Assembly (NCBI GenBank): GCA_030278955.1 | Contig: JAOANR010000012.1 | Coordinates: forward strand, 22,747,977-22,811,976 | Source of the DNA: Hygrophila difformis | Lineage: Eukaryota > Streptophyta > Magnoliopsida > Lamiales > Acanthaceae | Direction: 5' to 3' | Length of the DNA: 64,000 nucleotides | Part shown: positions 46,163-57,983 of the stretch, piece by piece | Numbering within the stretch: position 1 is the first letter of the stretch | Layout: every line of letters begins with the position of its first letter | Translations under genes and position numbers: made by a program | Notes under the pieces: generated by a model | Seen by the model: only the letters and a program-made list of their open reading frames with translations | What the model was told of the DNA's origin: nothing | The model's database searches: none

Positions 46163-46313
46163 TGAAGGTCCCTTTTAACCAAGATTCAGTTTACGTCGTT
46201 ATCGGAGTGTTGTAGCGTTGTGTGAATGGAAAGCAACAAGACCGCCAAAAATTTGTTGACCCAGTTCGGTTTTGCAACCTACATCTGGGGGATACCAATC
46301 CAGGCTATCTAGA
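46163..46313 (-). repeat. Right (5') LTR of the SIRE-like element, inner piece
   Basis: It begins TGAAGGTCCC and runs to CTAGA (46309-46313), the target site of element C. The rest resumes after 57411. Confidence 0.9.
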
Positions 46314-48887
46314 TGTAATACCCGAGAATTTTCCAACATAAAATAAATACAATAAATAAAATAAATACAATAAATAAATAAATTCATCAAATAAATAAAT
46401 ATAAGGAAATGAGAAATGAAATTTAACTTAAAAAGGAAGTAAATGAATTTAATTAAATAAAAGGAATTAAATAATGATAAATAAATTGTTACACGTGTAC
46501 CCGACACCAATGGACTCGAAAACTTGAGTCCAAACATAAATTTAGATCCAAGAGAAATGACGATACGGAATAGGAACCCGAAGATGGCCCGGAAATTAGA
46601 ATCCGGAAGCATAGAGGGATAGAAGTCCGAAAGAGAGAAGGAAAGGCACGATGGATCGCACGACCCGCCCGGACCGAAGTCCAAGCGTGGGCTGCGCGGT
46701 GGCCGCGCGGTGAAAGGGCAATTGGTGCGCCACGACCGCGCCACACGACAGATTCGACGGTTGCGAGATTCACTCGCCCGAATCCGGATTTTCCGACTTC
46801 GGTTGAACACCTTTCGCCTCAAGACTCACCAAGGCCGACCTTGGATGTCCCTAGGTCGTGTCTACCTATAAATAACCCCTCTTGAAAGCCCCGAACACTT
46901 TCCAAAACATCCATACTCCCTATACGTTCGAAAACCCTAATCCCGGAGTCGTCGGAGGCACGAAACCAAGGCGAGGACTGTCGTGGACGAATTCGGAAGA
47001 TCTCTAACATCGTGGTAAGCTCCGATCCGATCCTTGTTCCATATACGATTCGAAAATGAATCCTAACTTCCTTCTTTTTCTTCTCTACACCCCGAATCGG
47101 ATCTAGAACGAAGAACCCGACGAACGGAGAAGATAAACGGTGGACTGGAAGCCACGCCTCCGAAATCGACGTTCCCGGATGACTGGAAATCTGTAAGTTG
47201 ACACTTACATGGTTTTGGAAGTAACTAAAACACTCACATCTAAAAGCTTAATCAAGAATTTCGAAAATCTGTCAACATGGGATTTTTACCGGCGCAGCGA
47301 TTTTGTACGATTTTTCCGAACCCATAAAAGTCTTCAAACGAGAAAACTTAAAACACAAAATATGTTCCTAAGGCTTAGATCTATCTCCTGTAAAATTTTC
47401 AGAATTTTTCGTGATGATTTGGTTCTGAAATCAACCCAGAAACGAACTGCTTAAATTTGAATCTTGAAATTCTTGACAGAACTTAGGTCTGAACTTGATG
47501 ACGTTTTTGACTAGGGTTCTAGGCCGATTTAGATCTTTAGCCGAACATGAAAGGTGTAGACAAATGTCTTAAAAAGGTCTCTGTAAAATTTTGTTAAGTT
47601 TGGAGTTGATTTGCTATGGTAGATATTGAAAATCTTGAACTGCTGTATGATAAATTCGGACAGATTAATGTTTCTACGAAAATCGATGTTTTTGACCTGT
47701 TTTGGTGTCTCGGATTGAAAAAGTTAAAACACAAAAGTTGTTCATCTCGGTGTTTCCGAGCCAGTGGTAAATGTTCAGAATTTTTGGATATGAATCTTAT
47801 TTTAAATTAATTTTAGAGTAAACAGAGGTTTACCGGAGTCAAATCTTGAAATCTTGTTGAAACGATGGAATTAGCCTTTAGGGTTGAAACGAGTCGAAAT
47901 CTCTTTTTAAATAAATTAAGTAAAATCAGAATTTTTGAAATAAATCCCCTTAAAAACTTGATAAATTAAAATTAGGGGTGAGTGCTCTGCAGGGTGCCCC
48001 CTAACTGCTTCACTTCGTGCCTTTATGGACGATGGTGACCCCGCGCGAAAATTGAGATATGATATTGCCAAAACAGCATGAGATATATGGCCTACCCTCT
48101 CGAGAATGTCCACATGGAATTCCCGAGGCTCCGGAGTGGTACTGGGTATGGCAGATACGGCTGCGGCCGCCGGTTTCCAGCTAAACTTGTCGAGACCGCG
48201 ATGCAATCGTGAAACACTTGAAATTACTAAATCGGGGATGTAATGGGGAATTTAAATTAAATTAGATTATTTATCATTGTCGTTTAAATTGCTAAATGCT
48301 TTATTTAAATTAATTATGACTTTCATTTTGAATTAAGCTAAATGTATTATTGACTAGTGCCATGGAATAATTATGCAAATTGGTTAGATAACTAAATTGA
48401 ATTATTTATGGCTTATTATCATGTTTTTATGTAAATATTAAATTAATGGCTTTTAAACCCTACGATCATGCATGTGTTAACTTACTCAGCAAGTTGTGCT
48501 GACCAAACCGTTTATTTTTCCTTTTCCTTACAGAGTATGTGGAACAAACATGAGCACGTTCATGCATGGGAGAATTATATTTTGCGAAACTTTATTTTTA
48601 AATTTTTACATTGGACTATAGAATAAACGGGCCTGTTTAACCCGTGTTTTGACCATGTCGGTCTTATTTACATTTCCGCTGCAATATACTTAAATATTAT
48701 TTCCGCTGCATTATGATATTATTATTTTCGAATTTATATTGTATGGGTTGTTTACAAATGTTTTAAATATTTTAAATACTGAAATACCTAGCCTTGCATC
48801 TCTTTAGTAAGCCGGAGAAACCGTGTCTTACTAGGGAGGTGTGGCGGTGACATCCCGACCTGGGTGACCAAAAACCGGGGTGTTACA
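46314..48887 (+). repeat. 5' LTR of element C, 2574 bp
   Basis: TGTAATACCCGAG...GGGTGTTACA. It contains a TATA box (46867-46875), a donor-like site (47013-47020), the CTGCAG motif (47974-48002) and the GGGCCTGTTTAACCCG block (48629-48663). It keeps about 50 bp near 48115-48170 that the right LTR lacks. Confidence 0.95.
46867..47020 (+). promoter_or_regulatory. LTR promoter and donor-like site (element C)
   Basis: TATAAATAA at 46867-46875, with transcription expected about 30 bp further on. GTGGTAAGC at 47012-47020 fits a plant 5' splice site. The right LTR repeats both (TATA 55446-55454, CTGGTAAGTT 55591-55600). Confidence 0.6.
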
Positions 48888-48890
48888 AGT

Positions 48891-48903
48891 TGGTATCAGA
48901 GCC
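48891..48903 (+). promoter_or_regulatory. Primer binding site, initiator tRNA-Met (element C)
   Basis: TGGTATCAGAGCC, 3 bp after the LTR. Confidence 0.93.
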
Positions 48904-49237
48904 CGGATATTTTTAAAACTATTATTTTTAAACCATTATTTTCAAATTATTATTTTTTAAACTACTATTTTTAAACCGTTAGTATTTATATTATTATTGT
49001 AGAAGCCCAAATTTATTATTTTAAAATTTCCTAGCCCAAAATTGTTTTTGAGCCCAAGTTACAATTATTTTTGACCCAATATACAGGTCCAATGATTTTA
49101 AATATTATTATGAAGCACTAATTCCATGGATTAAATTTTTTATTCTTTTTTTAAAAACCCATGGAAAAAAATATATATAGTGCATCAATTATTTTTGGGG
49201 GGAAATCATCATTTGCATTTGCATATTGCATTTCCTT

Positions 49238-49322
49238 AAAGAACCTAGAATCTTGGCAAATTTTAACTTAGAATCTCGGTGAAGTTAACCTAGAATCTTG
49301 GCGAATATTAACTTAGATCTTT
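49238..49322 (+). repeat. Leader tandem repeats upstream of ORF1 (element C)
   Basis: About three copies of a unit with core CTTAGAATCTTGGCGAA, the reverse complement of the A/B unit, as expected for the opposite orientation. Confidence 0.75.
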
Positions 49323-49334
49323 TGCGTGCGCTAG

Positions 49335-49670
49335 ATGGCTAGTCAAGATATGATGAACTTGATGATCAAAATGATGAACGCTCACTTTGACTCCCAACAA
49401 ACCATAGAACAAATGAAAAATCGTATGGCTCAATTGGAGGCCAATCTGCACCACATGGGCAACTTAAGGGAGGCGGATCACCACCGCATAAACAAACTCG
49501 AACGCCAAGTCCAAACCCTCACTACGCAAAACATAATACTGAAGGAACACATCGATGCTCATGGACAGGACTTGAACACCATCTTTGACGATCTACTGCC
49601 GCCAAGTTCGGAGGAGGAAGACCCGGAGGAGGATCCCGCTACCCCACCAGAGGACGTCTTCAGACGCTAG
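49335..49670 (+). CDS. ORF1 of element C (111 aa)
   Basis: Intact, same length as in A, with the coiled-coil stretch (NRMAQLEANLHHMGNLREAD) and the acidic tail EEEDPEEDPAT. It differs from A at scattered residues yet has no stop, although the adjacent gag-pol has three. A short frame has a lower chance of acquiring stops, so this is suggestive only. An AATAAA-like signal follows at about 49757-49763, before gag. Confidence 0.72.
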   Translation: MASQDMMNLMIKMMNAHFDSQQTIEQMKNRMAQLEANLHHMGNLREADHHRINKLERQVQTLTTQNIILKEHIDAHGQDLNTIFDDLLPPSSEEEDPEEDPATPPEDVFRR

Positions 49671-49981
49671 GGACTCTATTTATAGTAGATACTATTTTGC
49701 TAGGAAAATATTTCTACTTTTGTATACCTTCTCGCTTGTACTAAAATTTCTTTTAAGGAAATAAAATGCCCGATTTATTTATAATAAATCGAAAAAAAAA
49801 ATTCTGGACAGACCTATCCGAACCAAAAAAAAATCGAAAAAAATAAAATAAAATAAAATAAACCCAGAAGCGTACGGCGCTTCTTAGTTCGATCGAGCAC
49901 CACGTGCGAAATTACAAACACATACACATTTATAAAAATTGTTTAGACTATATGTTAATTTCACAAGTCCTAATCCACCCT

Positions 49982-49996
49982 ATTTGTAACAGAATG
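49982..49996 (+). promoter_or_regulatory. Acceptor-like site abutting the gag ATG (element C)
   Basis: A pyrimidine-rich stretch ends ATTTGTAACAG, one base before the gag ATG at 49994. A and B have ATTTGTACCAG in the same place and D has GGTAACAGAG. It fits a plant 3' splice site; use is unproven. Confidence 0.45.
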
Positions 49997-52900
49997 GCAC
50001 CCAGAGGAAGAGGAAGAGCTCAACCCGCTCCCCAAACTACTACTGAAACCCCTCCAAATGTCACGGAACCGGCTCAACCTGTAGAGGAACAACCCCAAGG
50101 TGCGCAGGACGCCCCCGCACCGAACAATGTGGGCCATCGTCTTCGGACGATAGAAGAGGTTTTGATTGCGCTAGGAAATGCGCAAGTCAATCAAGGGCAA
50201 GCTGCGGCGGTGCCTCCGCCGCAGGCTCGCCCCAACTACTTGGCAATGGTGAATCCTTACCAGCCGCCCCACTACGCTGGTGAGGAGGATCCAGCTATAC
50301 TGGAGGAGTGGATCCGAACCTTCGACAAGCTGCTGGGAGCAGTCAAATGTCCGGAAGGAGAGAGAGTGCACGTCGCTTCGTACTACTTGGGAGGCGAAGC
50401 GGACGACTGGTGGCAAGCGACTCAAGCCAAGCTGACTGAAGATGACGAGCCCTACTCGTGGGCAGAAATGATGGAACTGCTCAGGGATCGATTCTATCCC
50501 TTGAGTACTAAATCAGCAATGTATGAGGAATTCCTGTCGTTGAAGCAAGGAGGCCATAATGTGCAGGAGTACTACACTCGTTTCAAGGAGCTAGTAAGGT
50601 TCGCACCAAGGCTAGTACCCACGGATGCAGAGAAAGCACAAAAGTTTGAGATGGGACTGAACCTGTCTGTTCGCGAGGTGATCGCGGGGGTACACTACCC
50701 CGACCTGCAAGCTGTGTATGACCGCGCTGTGGCAGTGGTGCGTGTGCAACAACTGAAGAGAAGGGTGAGTGGGGAGTCCAGCAGGGGTCCCCAAGACAAG
50801 AGGAACCGGGACGCGAGAAGCGAGAACAACACGGGAAGGAACGAACAGCGGAGAGGGTCGAATAGGCCACAACAAACCAACAATGGGAGGAGGCTTAACC
50901 AAGAAGAACCGGTACCACCCTGCCCAAGATGTGGACGACCCCATCTGGCGAGGGGATGCCCTCAACAGGTCGCCTGTTTCCGATGTGGTCGAATGGGTCA
51001 CATTCGTCGGGATTGCCGGACGAGGATCGAGAATATAACAAGGATGGAAGATTTGGTCATGGGGCCGGAGCAGCCTCAGAACCAAAACGGGCGGAACAGA
51101 AATAACCAGGGGTATAGACCCCCTCAAAACCAATTTAGGCCGCCGAATCAGAACCAGAATCAACGACCTCCGCCACCGCAGAATCAAAACCAACAGCAAA
51201 ATCAGCAGCCGAATGCGAATCAGCAGGGCAACCAAGGACGCCCTATGGGGAGGCTCAACGTGGTTAACCAAGCGGACGTGCCTGCACAAGGAGAAGTGAT
51301 GGCAGGTACATTTCTTGTTTTGAATACACCCCTTAGAGTTCTATTTGATTCTGGAGCTAGTTGTTCAATCATAGCATCAAGAATAGTGCCTGAGTTAGAT
51401 CTACCTAAGTGCGAAAGAATTAGCTTAGGAATTCAATTGCCTTCTGGAGAAGTAGTATCTTGCTCTAAACGATATAACGGAATTCCTATAGTGATAAAGA
51501 ACGTAGAATTCTTCGCGAACTTAGTAGAATTTAACTTAAGAGACTTTGACATCATACTGGGGATGGATTGGTTATCCCAGTATAAAGCGGTGATCGAATG
51601 CCAAAAACAAAAGATCACCCTGTCGAAAAGTAGGGGAAGGAGAGTTATCTTTTATTCTCAGCCCCCTAAGAGGAGCAACAAAATCGTTAGTGCCCTCAAA
51701 CTAAGTAACTTGATGCGTAAGGGGTATGAGCTATATGCGTGCTACGTGCACAACCTTGAGGCGCAAGAGAACAAGGTTGACAGCATACCAGTGGTAAGAG
51801 AATACCCGAATGTGTTTCCTGAAGACATCCTGGGAATGCCACCTGAGAGAGATCTTGAGTTCACTATAGATCTCATCCCGGGCACAGAGCCTGTCTTAAA
51901 AGCTCCGTACCGGATGGCGCCATTGGAAATGAAGGAGTTAAAGGACCAACTCGAGGAGCTGTTAGGAAAAGGGTACATAAGGCCGAGTACGTCCCCTTGG
52001 GGAGCACCGGTTTTATTTGTTAAGAAGAAAGACGGAGGATTACGTCTTTGCATAGATTATCGAAGATTGAACCAAGTGACTATCAAGAATAAATACCCTT
52101 TGCCAAGAATAGAGGATCTATTTGATCAACTGAAGGGAGCTTCAGTATTCTCGAAGATCGATTTACAATCTGGGTATCACCAGTTGAGAATTGCCGAGAA
52201 AGACATCTCGAAGACGGCGTTTCGAACTCGATACGGCCACTACGAGTTCACAGTGTTATCCTTTGGGTTAACAAATGCTCCAGCCATGTTCATGAACCTC
52301 ATGAACAATGTATTTTGAGAGCTGTTAGATCAGTGTGTAGTGGTGTTCATTGATGACATCCCGTTCTACTCGAAAAGCGAGGAGGAGCACGCCCAGCACT
52401 TGCACCAAGTGTTAGGCACCTTGCGGAAGAATCAGCTATACGGAAAGTTGTCCAAATGCGATTTTTGGTTGAAGGAGGTAGCATTTCTAGGACACATAGT
52501 ATCCGCTGATGGAGTTTCAGTGGATCCGGCAAAAGTTTATGCCGTAACTGAATGGGCAACTCCAAAGAGCCAAACTGAGATAAGGAGTTTCCTTGGATTA
52601 GCCGGGTATTATAGACGGTTCGTGAAGGATTTTTCGAAAATCGCACGACATTTGACCCAGCTACTGAAGAAGGGAGTAAAATACGTGTGGACAGAGGCGC
52701 GTGAGAGTGCGTTTCAAGAGCTGAAGAAACGACTCATAACCACACCCGTATTGACGCTACCATCAGAGAATGGTGACTTCGAAGTTTACAGCGATGCTTC
52801 GAAGGAAGGTTTAGGTTGTGTCTTGATGCAAGACTCGAGAGTCGTAGCGTATGCATCACGCTAGCTAAAACCTCACGAGGAGAATTATCCGACACACGAC

Positions 52901-54628
52901 CTGGAGTTGGCAGCGGTCGTTTTCGCTCTAAAGATATGGAGACATTATATTTATGGGCGGAAGTGTCGAAGGTGGTTGGAACATATTAAGGACTACGATT
53001 TGGAGATATCCTACCACGAGGGGAAGGCGAATGTGGTAGCCGATGCCCTAAGTCGGAAAACCCAACACGTGACAAACTCGTTAGTAATTCCGCCGACATT
53101 ATACATGGAGTTGGCAAGATTGGATTTGGAACTTGTGCATCCGGGCACAGTGAGTGACACAATCAATGCCATGATCGTAGAAACTCCAATATTGGACGAA
53201 ATTCGACTCGCTCAACCGGGTGACGCGAAATTGGAAAGGATAAGGGGATATATTGCCGAGGGGAAGGCAATAGGAATTGCTGTCCACTAGGATGGAAGCG
53301 TTCGCTTCAAAGGGAGATGGTGTGTGCCCCATAAATGTGCCGAGTTGAAGCGAAGGTTGATGGAGGAAGGGCACAACACGCCATACTCAGTGCATCCCGG
53401 AGGCGACAAACTTTACAAAGATCTAAAGAAGATCTATTGGTGGCCGGGAATGAAAAAGGAAGTGGCAGACTTCGTGGCGAAATGCCTCACCTGCCAAAGG
53501 GTTAAGGCAGTGAGACATAAACCCTTAGGGTTTCCAACTTGGAAGTGGGACAGCATCTCAATGGATTTTGTCTCGGGATTACCGCGATCACCTAAAGGCA
53601 TGAATAAGATTTGGGTGATTGTGGATAGGCTAACGAAGACAGCCATATTTATCCCGATGAAGGACACGTGGACTATGGACCAATTGGCCCGAGCCTACGT
53701 TGATAATGTGGTACGACGACATGGAGTACCACATGACATCATTTCCGACAGAGACAGTAGATTTGTCTCTCACTTTTGGACGGAGTTACAAAAAACTCTC
53801 GGTACTCAAATCAAAATGAGCACCGCATTCCACCCGATGACAGATGGTCAAACCGAGAGAACAATCCAAACACTAGAAGACATGCTGAGAGCATGCGTGT
53901 TGGAATTTAAGGGAAATTGGGAATCCCATTTACCCTTAATCGAATTTTCTTATAATAATAGCTACCATGCTAGCATTGGCATGGCACCATTCGAGGCGTT
54001 GTATGGACGAAGGTGCCGAAGCCCGTTGAGCTGGGAAGAAAACGATAAGTCGGTGGTAGTGGGACCGCAACTTATCGAAGACATGGCTCAACAAATCAGG
54101 GTGATTCAAGGAAAAATGAGAGCCGCTCAAGACTGTCAGAAGAGTTACGATGACGTGAGACGACGAGACCTAGAATTTCAAGTGGGAGATAGGGTCATGC
54201 TAAAGATATCACCCATGAAGGGGGTGATGCGGTTTGGCAAACGAGGAAAGTTGAGTCCTCGATACATAGGACCTTACGAAATTCTAGAACGAGTCGGAAA
54301 TTTGGCCTACCGACTGGCTTTACCGCCACAACTAGATCGAGTTCATAATGTTTTCCATGTCTCACAACTAAAGAAGTATGTGCCGGACCCGACACATGTA
54401 CTTCAACCAGATGTAATCAAACTCGATGAGGATCTGACTTATGAAGAAGTCCCAGTGCGAATTCTGGACACTAAGGAGCGAGTAACGAGGAACAAAACCG
54501 TCAAAATGATCAAGGTTCTTTGGTCGAACCACGAAAGTGAGACGGCAACTTGGGAGGTAGAATCCGACATGAGAGAGCGCTATCCGACACTGTTCCAAAC
54601 CGACACCGACACAGTTATGGGGACATAA
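49994..54628 (+). pseudogene. gag-pol: Gag-pol polyprotein of element C, three nonsense codons and two deletions
   Basis: All pieces lie in one frame. Stops: TGA at 52316-52318 in RT (CGA in relatives), TAG at 52862-52864 in RNase H (CAG in relatives) and TAG at 53288-53290 before integrase (a Glu codon in relatives). A 66-bp in-frame deletion near 52970 removes the RNase H stretch that includes [10 protein letters not shown], and an 18-bp one near 53529 removes six residues between the integrase zinc domain and core. RT reads FIDDIPF instead of FIDDILI. Gag with two zinc knuckles, protease DSGA, integrase DD35E, GPY/F and chromodomain are otherwise recognisable. No frameshift is needed anywhere. 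Confidence 0.95.
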
Positions 54629-54638
54629 CTGCAATCTT

Positions 54639-54652
54639 AAGGGGGAGAGGAT
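54639..54652 (+). promoter_or_regulatory. Post-pol polypurine tract (element C)
   Basis: AAGGGGGAGAGGAT lies 11 bp after the pol stop and about 240 bp before the LTR. Confidence 0.55.
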
Positions 54653-54853
54653 GTCACATTGTGCAACATCCGTATTTTACCATGTATTTTTCGTGCATTT
54701 TTGTAAACAAGCAAACAAATTCAAATTGTTTGAACTAAGTTATGGGTTGATCCCTTCACGGGGTACGTAGGCAGCTTAGAAGTTTTAATTCTAAGTTCAG
54801 TCATAAAATAATAAAACCACCAAAAAGACCTCAGCACGGGAGAAGCCGAAACA

Positions 54854-54892
54854 CAACTTCGAGGACGAAGTTGATTCTTAAGGAGGGTAGAC
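54854..54892 (+). promoter_or_regulatory. Hairpin and LTR-adjacent polypurine tract (element C)
   Basis: CAACTTCG/CGAAGTTG (54854-54873), then AAGGAGGGTAGAC directly before the LTR at 54893. Confidence 0.8.
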
Positions 54893-57411
54893 TGTAATAC
54901 CCGAGAATTTTCCAACATAAAATAAATACAATAAATAAAATAAATACAATAAATAAATAAATTCAGCAAATAAATAAAGATAAGGAAATGAGAAATGAAA
55001 TTTAACTTAAAAAGGAAGTAAAGGAATTTAATTAAATAAAATGAATTAAATAAAGATAAATAAATTGTTACACGTGCACCGGATACCAATGGGCTCGAAA
55101 ACTCGAGTCCAAACATAAATTTAGATCCAAGGGAAATGACGATACGGAATAGAAACCCGAAGATGGCCCGGAAATCGGAATCCGGGAGCATAGAGGGATA
55201 GAAGTCCGAAAGAGAGGAGGAAAGGCACGACGGATCGCACGACCCGCCCAGACCGAAGTCCTTGCGTGGGCCGCACGGTGGCCGCGCGGTGGAAGGGCAA
55301 TTGGCGCGCCACGACCGCGCCACACGACAGATTCGCCGGTTGCGAGATTCACTCGCCCGAATCCGGATTTTCCGACATCGGTTGAACACCTTTCGGCTCA
55401 AGACTCACCAAGGCCGACCTTGGACGTCCCTAGGTCGTGTCTACCTATAAATAATCCCTCTTGAAAGCCCCGAACACTTTCCAAAACATCCATACTCCCT
55501 ATACGTTCGAAAAGCCTAATCCCGGAGTCGTCGGAGGCAAGAAACCAAGGCGAGGACTGTCGTGGATGAATTCGGAAGATCTCTAACGTCCTGGTAAGTT
55601 CCGATCCGATCCTTGTTCCATATACGATTCGAAAATGAATCCTAACTTCCTTCTTTTTCTTCTCTACACCCCGAATCGGATATAGAACGAAGAACCCGAC
55701 GAACGGAGAAGATAAACGGTGGACTGGAAGCCACGCCTCCGAAATCGACGTTCCCGGACGACTGGAAATCTGTAAGTTGTCACTTACATGGTTTTGGGAG
55801 TAACTAAAACACTCACATCTAAAAGCTTAAACAAGAATTTCGAAAATCTGTCAACATGGGATTTTTACCGGCGCAACATTTTGTACGATTTTTCCGAACC
55901 CTTAAATTCTTCGAACGAGAAAACTTAAAACATGAAAAATGTTCCTTAGGCTTATATCTATCTCCTGTAAAATTTTTAGAATTTTTCATGATTATTTGGT
56001 ATCTGAAATCAACCCGGAACCGAACTGCTTAAATTTGAATCTTGAAATTCTTGACAGAACTCAGGTCTGAACTTGATGACGTTTTTGACTAGGGTTCTAT
56101 GCTGATTTAGATCTTTAGCTGAACATGAAAGTTGTAGAAAAATGTCTTAAGAAGGTCTCTGTAAAATTTCGTTAGGTTTGGAGTTGATTTGCTATGGTAG
56201 ATCTTGAAAATCTTAAACTGCTGTATGATAAATTCGGATAGATTAATATTTCTATGAAAATCAATGTTTTTGACCTGTTTCGGTATCTCGGAGTGAAAAA
56301 GTTAAAACATGAAAGTTGTTCATCTCGGTGTTTAAGAGTCAGTGGTAAATTTTCAGAATTTTTGGACTTGAATCTGATTTTAAAATAATTTTAGAGTAAA
56401 CAGCGATTTACCAGAGTCAAATCTTGAAATCTTGTTGAAACGATGGAATTAGCCTTTAGGGTTGAAACGAGTCGAAATCTCTTTCTAAATAAATTAAGTG
56501 AAATCAGAATTTTTGAAATAAATCCCCTTACAAACTTGATAAATTAAAATTAGGGGTGAGTGCTCTGCATGGTGCCCCCTAACTGCTTCACTTCGTGCCT
56601 TTATGGACGATGGTGACCCCGCGCGAAAATTGAGATATGATATTGCCAAAAAGGCATGAGATATATGGCCTACCCTCTCGAGAATGTCCACATGGTTTCC
56701 GGCTAAACTTGTCGAGATCGCGATGCAATCGTGAAACACTTGAAATTACTAAATCGGGGATGTAATGGGGAATTTAAATTAAATTAGATTATTTATCATT
56801 GTCGTTTAAATTGCTAAATGCTTTATTTAAATTAATTATGGCTTTCATTTTGAATTGTGCTAAATGTATTATTGACTAGTGCCATGGAATAATTATGCAA
56901 ATTGGTTAGATAACTAAATTGAATTATTTATGGCTTATTATCATGTTTTTATGTAAATATTAATTAATGGCTTTTAAACCCTACGATCATGCATGTGTTA
57001 ACTTACTCAGCAAGTTGTGCTGACCAAACCGTTTATTTTTCCTTTTCCATACAGAGTATGTAGAACAAACATGAGCACGTTCATGCATGGGGGAATTATA
57101 TTTTGCGAAACTTTATTTTTAAATTCTTACATTAGACTATAGAATAAACGGGCCTGTTTAACCCGTGTTTTGACCATGTCGGTCTTATTTACATTTCCGC
57201 TGCAATATTATACTTAAATATTATTTCCGCTGCATTATGATATTATTATTTTCGAATTTATATTGTATGGGCTGTTTGCAAATGTTTTAAATATTTTAAA
57301 TACTGAAATACCTAGCCTTGCATCTCTTTAGTAAGCCGGAGAAACCGTGTCTTACTAGGGAGGTGTGGCGGTGACATCCCGACCTGGGTGACCAAAAACC
57401 GGGGTGTTACA
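54893..57411 (+). repeat. 3' LTR of element C, 2519 bp
   Basis: It matches the 5' LTR with many scattered substitutions and an about 50-bp deletion near 56695-56702. The CTGCAG motif reads CTGCAT here (56552-56580). Confidence 0.95.
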
Positions 57412-57416
57412 CTAGA

Positions 57417-57896
57417 CTAAGAGGAACCAAAAACTCTACAGACTTCAACCTAGATTCAAACTAGAATCAGACTCAACCCTAGACGAACTATCTAGATGAA
57501 CTCCATTGTTAAGACTCCCCCTCAACAATGGCCTGCAGGAACACCTCCTGATCCGAATCTCCAGAATCTCCTTGAATCTGATCTTGTTCGTTCTTCTTCT
57601 TTGATACACCTGAATCTTCTTCTCCAGACTTTTACAATAAGCGCAGATCAATTACAACTCAAGTTCTTCAATGCATAACAATCTTGAAAAACTATCTCTC
57701 TTGAAGACTCAAGAACAGAGAAAAACTCTCAAGACATATACAGTAAATATCTAAACAATGAATTCTCAATCTCTATCATACAAATCATTAATTCCAGTCG
57801 AGTCTGGTAACTGTCGTCGTCAAGGCAATGTGCTAACACCTGTGTTAACATCTCAATGAAACGTACAGGTTATAAAGTTCTAACAATGTATTAACA
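57417..57896 (-). repeat. Right (5') LTR of the SIRE-like element, outer piece
   Basis: It continues from 46313 after element C and ends GTATTAACA. It matches 21180-21701 with a few small gaps. Confidence 0.9.
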
Positions 57897-57983
57897 CATT
57901 TCATATGAGTGTATCTTACATTAATGTAATGAGCCTTACTTATAGGCAATATTCCCACAATACTGAGCAAGCTTAGGCGGCTA
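57897..57983 (-). repeat. Fragment of copia-2 LTR
   Basis: It matches 15535-15620 closely, including the inverse of TATAAATAAGGC. It flanks the SIRE-like element on the right and is cut at 57984 by LTR H. Confidence 0.8.

Larger units (their letters stand above)
46314..57411 (+). mobile_element. Gypsy element C (Tekay/Del type), full length, decayed; 11098 bp
   Basis: Perfect TSD CTAGA at 46309-46313 and 57412-57416, inside the right LTR of the SIRE-like element. LTRs 46314-48887 (2574 bp) and 54893-57411 (2519 bp), internal region 48888-54892. Same lineage as A and B but a distinct LTR subfamily, and inserted in the opposite orientation to B. Confidence 0.96.
21059..57896 (-). mobile_element. 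SIRE/Maximus-like copia element, host of nested insertions B, C and D
   Basis: A minus-strand Ty1/copia element of about 7 kb when insertions B (with D) and C are set aside. It has a left LTR (21059-21701), a pol remnant (22257-25333), gag/protease (44213-46096), a PBS (46148-46159) and a right LTR split by C (46163-46313 and 57417-57896). The domain order gag, PR, INT, RT, RNase H fits copia, and the gag and RNase H types fit SIRE/Maximus. The right flank is a copia-2 LTR fragment, whereas the left flank is gypsy G. Confidence 0.85.

Noticed and set aside
54721..55401. Minus-strand frames of about 207-226 codons in both LTRs of element C (46199-46822, 54721-55401)
   Set aside because: Antisense across U3 and flanking sequence, with differing ends in the two copies and a low-complexity hydrophobic run from AT-rich repeats. 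No protein signature.
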